Assembly (NCBI RefSeq): GCF_007827975.1
Contig: NZ_VITT01000007.1
Strand: one strand, 5' to 3'
Length of the DNA: 64,000 bases
Source of the DNA: Nitrospirillum viridazoti
Lineage (GTDB): Bacteria; Pseudomonadota; Alphaproteobacteria; Azospirillales; Azospirillaceae
The notes beneath the pieces are model-generated. The model saw only the letters and a list, made by a program, of their open reading frames with translations, searched no databases and was not told the origin of the DNA. This document shows, piece after piece, positions 61,075 through 64,000 of this stretch (positions are counted from its first letter, which is position 1; each line of letters opens with the position of its first letter). Made by a program: the position numbers and the translations under genes.

Positions 61075-64000
61075 TCAGCCTCCCCCACCTGGACCGGCCC
61101 GTCCTGCATGGGCAGCGCGGTACGGCTGGAGAACAGGCTGATGAGCACCGGCAGCACCACCAGGATCAGGATGGGCGCCAGCAGGATGCCACCCACCACC
61201 ACCATGGCCAGCGGCCGCTGCACCTGGGAGCCGATGCCGTGCGACAGGGCAGCCGGCAGCAGGCCGACGCAGGCGGCGATGCAGGTCATCATGACGGGGC
61301 GCAGGCGCGTCTCCGCCGCCTTCACCAGCGCCGACGCCCGTTCCATCCCCGCATGGACCAGCTGATTGAAGTAAGAGATGACGATGATGCCCTCCATCAC
61401 CGAGATGCCGAACAGGCCGATGAAGCCGATGGCGGCGGAGATGGAGAAGGGTGTGCCCGTGGCGGCCAGGATGAAGATGCCGCCGATCAGCGCCATGGGC
61501 ATGACGCTGGCCGCCAGCAGCGTGTCGGTCATGGAGGCGAAGTTGAGGTACAGCAGCACGCAGATCAGCGCCAGGCTGACCGGGACGGCCACCGCCAGGC
61601 GGCGCACCGCATCCTGAAGGTTGCCGAACTCCCCCACCCATTCCAGGCGATAGCCACCGGGCAGCTGCACCTGCTCCGCCACCTTCTGCTGCGCCTCCAA
61701 TACCGCGCTGCCCAGGTCGCGTCCGCGCACGCTGAACTTGATGGGGATGTAGCGCCCCTGCCCCTCGCGATAGATGAAGGACGCGCCGGAGACCATGCGG
61801 ATGTCGGCCACGTCGGCCAAGGGAATGGGGGCCGTCCCCGTGCCAAGCGCGGTCGTCCCCACGGTGATGTGGCGGATGGCGTCCAGGCTGCCGCGATCCT
61901 CGGGCGACAGGCGCACCATGATGGGGAAATTACGGTCGCTGCCATCCTCATACAGGTTGCCGGCCGCCTGCCCGCCGATGGCGGCCTGGACGACGGCGTT
62001 GACGTCGCCGGTGGATAGGCCGTAACGGGCGGCCTTGGCCCGGTCCACCGTGATCTTGATGGTGGGCTGGCCCAGCGACTTGAAGACACCCAGGTCGGTC
62101 ACGCCAGGCACGGTGGACATCACCTGCTTGATGCGGTTGGCGGTCTTCTCCAGCGTCTCAAGATCATTGCCGAACAGCTTGACCGAGTTCTCGCCCTTCA
62201 CGCCGCTGGCCGCCTCCTCCACATTGTCCTCGATATATTGGGAGAAGTTGAACTCGATGCCGGGGAAGCGCTCGCTCAGCTTCGCCTCGATGTCGCGGGT
62301 CAGGCGTTCCTTGTCCCAGCCCTTGGGCCAGCTGTCGAAGGGCTTCAGCGGCACGAAGAACTCGGCATTGAAGAAGCCGGTGGCGTCGGTGCCGTCATCG
62401 GGGCGCCCATGCTGGGAGATGACGGTCTCCACCTCTGGATAATCCTTGATGATGCGGCGGATGCCGTCCACCGCCTCGGTCCCCGCCTCCAACGAGATGG
62501 ACAGGGGCAGGTTGGCGCGGATCCAGAGGTTGCCCTCCTCCAGGTGCGGCAGGAATTCCATGCCCATGAAGCGGGTGCAGACGATGGCCAGCACCATCAG
62601 CGCACCGGCCACGGCCAGCACCAGGCGCCTGTTGGCCAGGGCCAGGCGCAACAGGGGCGGGTACAGGTGGTGCAGCACTCGCACCACCACCGTGTCCCGC
62701 TCCCGCACCTGCTCGGGCAACAGGATGGCGCTCAAGGCGGGGGAGATGGTGAAGGTGGCGATCAGGCCGCCGGCGATGGCGTAGGCGTAGGTCTTGGCCA
62801 TGGGACCGAAGATGTGCCCTTCCACCCCCGACAGGGTGAACAGCGGCACGAAGCCGGCGATGATGATGGCGGCGGAGAAGAAGATGGCGCGGTTGACCTC
62901 GACGGCGGAGTTGGCGATGACGCCGAACCTGCCGCGCAAGATCACCTCCTGCCGCACACTGTGCATGATGGAGGATTTGGCGAACCGTTCCTTGGGCGGC
63001 TGCGCCAGGTGGCGGAAGATGTTCTCCACCATGATGACGGTGGCGTCCACGATCAGGCCGAAGTCGATGGCACCGACGGACAGCAGGTTGGCCGACTCCC
63101 CGCACAGGGTCATGATCAGGATGGCGAAGAACAGGGCGAAGGGCACCGTGGCGGCCACGATGACGGCGCTGCGCAAATCACCCAGGAACAGCCACTGCAC
63201 GAAGAAGATCAGGACGATGCCCATGACCATGTTGTGCAACACGGTGTGGGTGGTCAGGTCGATCAGGTCCGACCGGTCGTAGATGGTCTTGAGGTACACG
63301 CCCGGCGGCAGGATGCCTGACGTGTTGATCTTCTCCATCTCCGCCTTGGCGGCCAGGATGGTGGGTTTGCTCTCCGCCCCCCGGCGCATCAGCACGATGC
63401 CCTGGACGATGTCGTCCTGGCCGTCGCGGCCGGCGATGCCCAGGCGCGGCTGGTTGCCCACGGTGACGGTGGCGACGTCGCCCACCAGCACCGGCGCCCC
63501 GTTGTTGGCCGCCAGCATAGTGCCGCGGATGTCGTCCAGCGAATGGATCTGACCCACGCCGCGCACCACCATGGCCTGGTCGCCAATGTTCACCGTCTGG
63601 CCGCCGACATTGATATTGGCGTTGTTCAGGGCCTGCAGCACGCCCGGAATGGTCAGGCCGTAGGCGGTCAGCTTGCGCTGGTCCACCGTCACCTCGTAGG
63701 CCTTGGTCTTGCCGCCCCAGCCGGACACGTCGATGACGCCCGGCACGGCCTTGAACCGGCGCTGCAGCACCCAGTCCTGCAAGGTCTTGAGGTCGGTGAC
63801 GGAATAGCCCGGCGGCCCCACCACCTGATAGCGCAGGATCTCGCCGATGGGGCTTTCCGGCGAAATGGCCGGCTGCACACCCGACGGCAGGTTGGACAGC
63901 TGCGACAGCTGGTTGACCACCCGCTGCACCGCCTCGTCATAGGTGAAGTCGTAGGTGAACTGGATCTTGATGTCCGACAGCCCGAACAGCGAAACGGAGC
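61071..64000 (-). CDS. CusA/CzcA-family RND efflux pump (5' end outside window)
   Basis: About 976 residues of an HME-type RND pump; the reading frame is still open at base 64000, so the N-terminus is missing. Seen: porter-domain text (GPPGYSVTDLKTLQDWVLQRRFKAVPGVIDVSGWGGKTK), the ANINVGGQTVNIG segment, charged transmembrane helix 4 (AIDFGLIVDATVIMVENIFRHL), and the second half ending with SYFNQLVHAGMERASALVKAAETRLRPVMMT. Heavy-metal efflux is the family assignment; the exact metal, or another substrate, is not decided. Overlaps the NodT gene. Confidence 0.94.
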   Translation of the reverse strand, partial: SVSLFGLSDIKIQFTYDFTYDEAVQRVVNQLSQLSNLPSGVQPAISPESPIGEILRYQVVGPPGYSVTDLKTLQDWVLQRRFKAVPGVIDVSGWGGKTKAYEVTVDQRKLTAYGLTIPGVLQALNNANINVGGQTVNIGDQAMVVRGVGQIHSLDDIRGTMLAANNGAPVLVGDVATVTVGNQPRLGIAGRDGQDDIVQGIVLMRRGAESKPTILAAKAEMEKINTSGILPPGVYLKTIYDRSDLIDLTTHTVLHNMVMGIVLIFFVQWLFLGDLRSAVIVAATVPFALFFAILIMTLCGESANLLSVGAIDFGLIVDATVIMVENIFRHLAQPPKERFAKSSIMHSVRQEVILRGRFGVIANSAVEVNRAIFFSAAIIIAGFVPLFTLSGVEGHIFGPMAKTYAYAIAGGLIATFTISPALSAILLPEQVRERDTVVVRVLHHLYPPLLRLALANRRLVLAVAGALMVLAIVCTRFMGMEFLPHLEEGNLWIRANLPLSISLEAGTEAVDGIRRIIKDYPEVETVISQHGRPDDGTDATGFFNAEFFVPLKPFDSWPKGWDKERLTRDIEAKLSERFPGIEFNFSQYIEDNVEEAASGVKGENSVKLFGNDLETLEKTANRIKQVMSTVPGVTDLGVFKSLGQPTIKITVDRAKAARYGLSTGDVNAVVQAAIGGQAAGNLYEDGSDRNFPIMVRLSPEDRGSLDAIRHITVGTTALGTGTAPIPLADVADIRMVSGASFIYREGQGRYIPIKFSVRGRDLGSAVLEAQQKVAEQVQLPGGYRLEWVGEFGNLQDAVRRLAVAVPVSLALICVLLYLNFASMTDTLLAASVMPMALIGGIFILAATGTPFSISAAIGFIGLFGISVMEGIIVISYFNQLVHAGMERASALVKAAETRLRPVMMTCIAACVGLLPAALSHGIGSQVQRPLAMVVVGGILLAPILILVVLPVLISLFSSRTALPMQDGPVQVGEAE

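Overview
The window is GC-rich, gene-dense DNA of an alphaproteobacterium. MucR, a YajC/DUF815/Mth938 neighbourhood, TonB-dependent receptors with tryptophan-halogenase-like partners and a Caulobacter-type xylose pathway suggest an Azospirillaceae-like free-living or plant-associated organism; this placement is inference from gene content. No tRNA, rRNA, CRISPR array, prophage or intact insertion sequence was recognised.

Region 1 (1-13.4 kb). A complex I assembly factor (NDUFAF6) homologue runs off the left edge. Next is a compact catabolic block (about 0.95-8.5 kb): a TonB receptor, a quinone reductase, an alpha/beta hydrolase, an IclR regulator, a CaiB/BaiF CoA-transferase, a citryl-CoA-lyase-like enzyme and a VOC dioxygenase. 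Its three transcription units each carry the same double palindrome just upstream of the first gene, which makes a tight candidate IclR regulon. Housekeeping genes follow: an HpnC-like protein, Fe-superoxide dismutase, an Mth938/NDUFAF3 homologue, yajC (without secDF), a DUF815 ATPase and mucR.

Region 2 (13.4-21 kb). A TorT-like binding protein with pentapeptide repeats, a DUF1800/DUF1501 pair, an HD phosphohydrolase overlapping a TPR/glycosyltransferase-like protein, and a CadD-type transporter.

Region 3 (21-57 kb) reads as one large sugar island. A Weimberg D-xylose operon (xylX, xylB, xylC, xylD) is followed by a sugar/H+ symporter and aldose 1-epimerase. Beyond an ECF sigma/anti-sigma operon lie a LacI regulator, a GH31 alpha-xylosidase with PA14 insert, a GH35 beta-galactosidase, two TonB receptor plus flavin-halogenase-like pairs, a GDSL esterase, a GH3 beta-glucosidase and a GH95 alpha-fucosidase. 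These are the exo-acting enzymes needed to take xyloglucan oligosaccharides apart, with released xylose feeding the Weimberg genes. LacI-type 14-bp operators (core TGNTA-N4-TANCA or its half) stand before the xyl operon, lacI, the GH35-GH31 operon, both TonB receptors and the GH3/GH95 divergent pair. An endo-xyloglucanase and xylA (2-oxoglutarate semialdehyde dehydrogenase) are not in the window.

Region 4 (57-64 kb). A chemoreceptor, a MetA-type outer membrane protein, a NodT-type outer membrane efflux lipoprotein and a CusA/CzcA-type RND pump that runs off the right edge.
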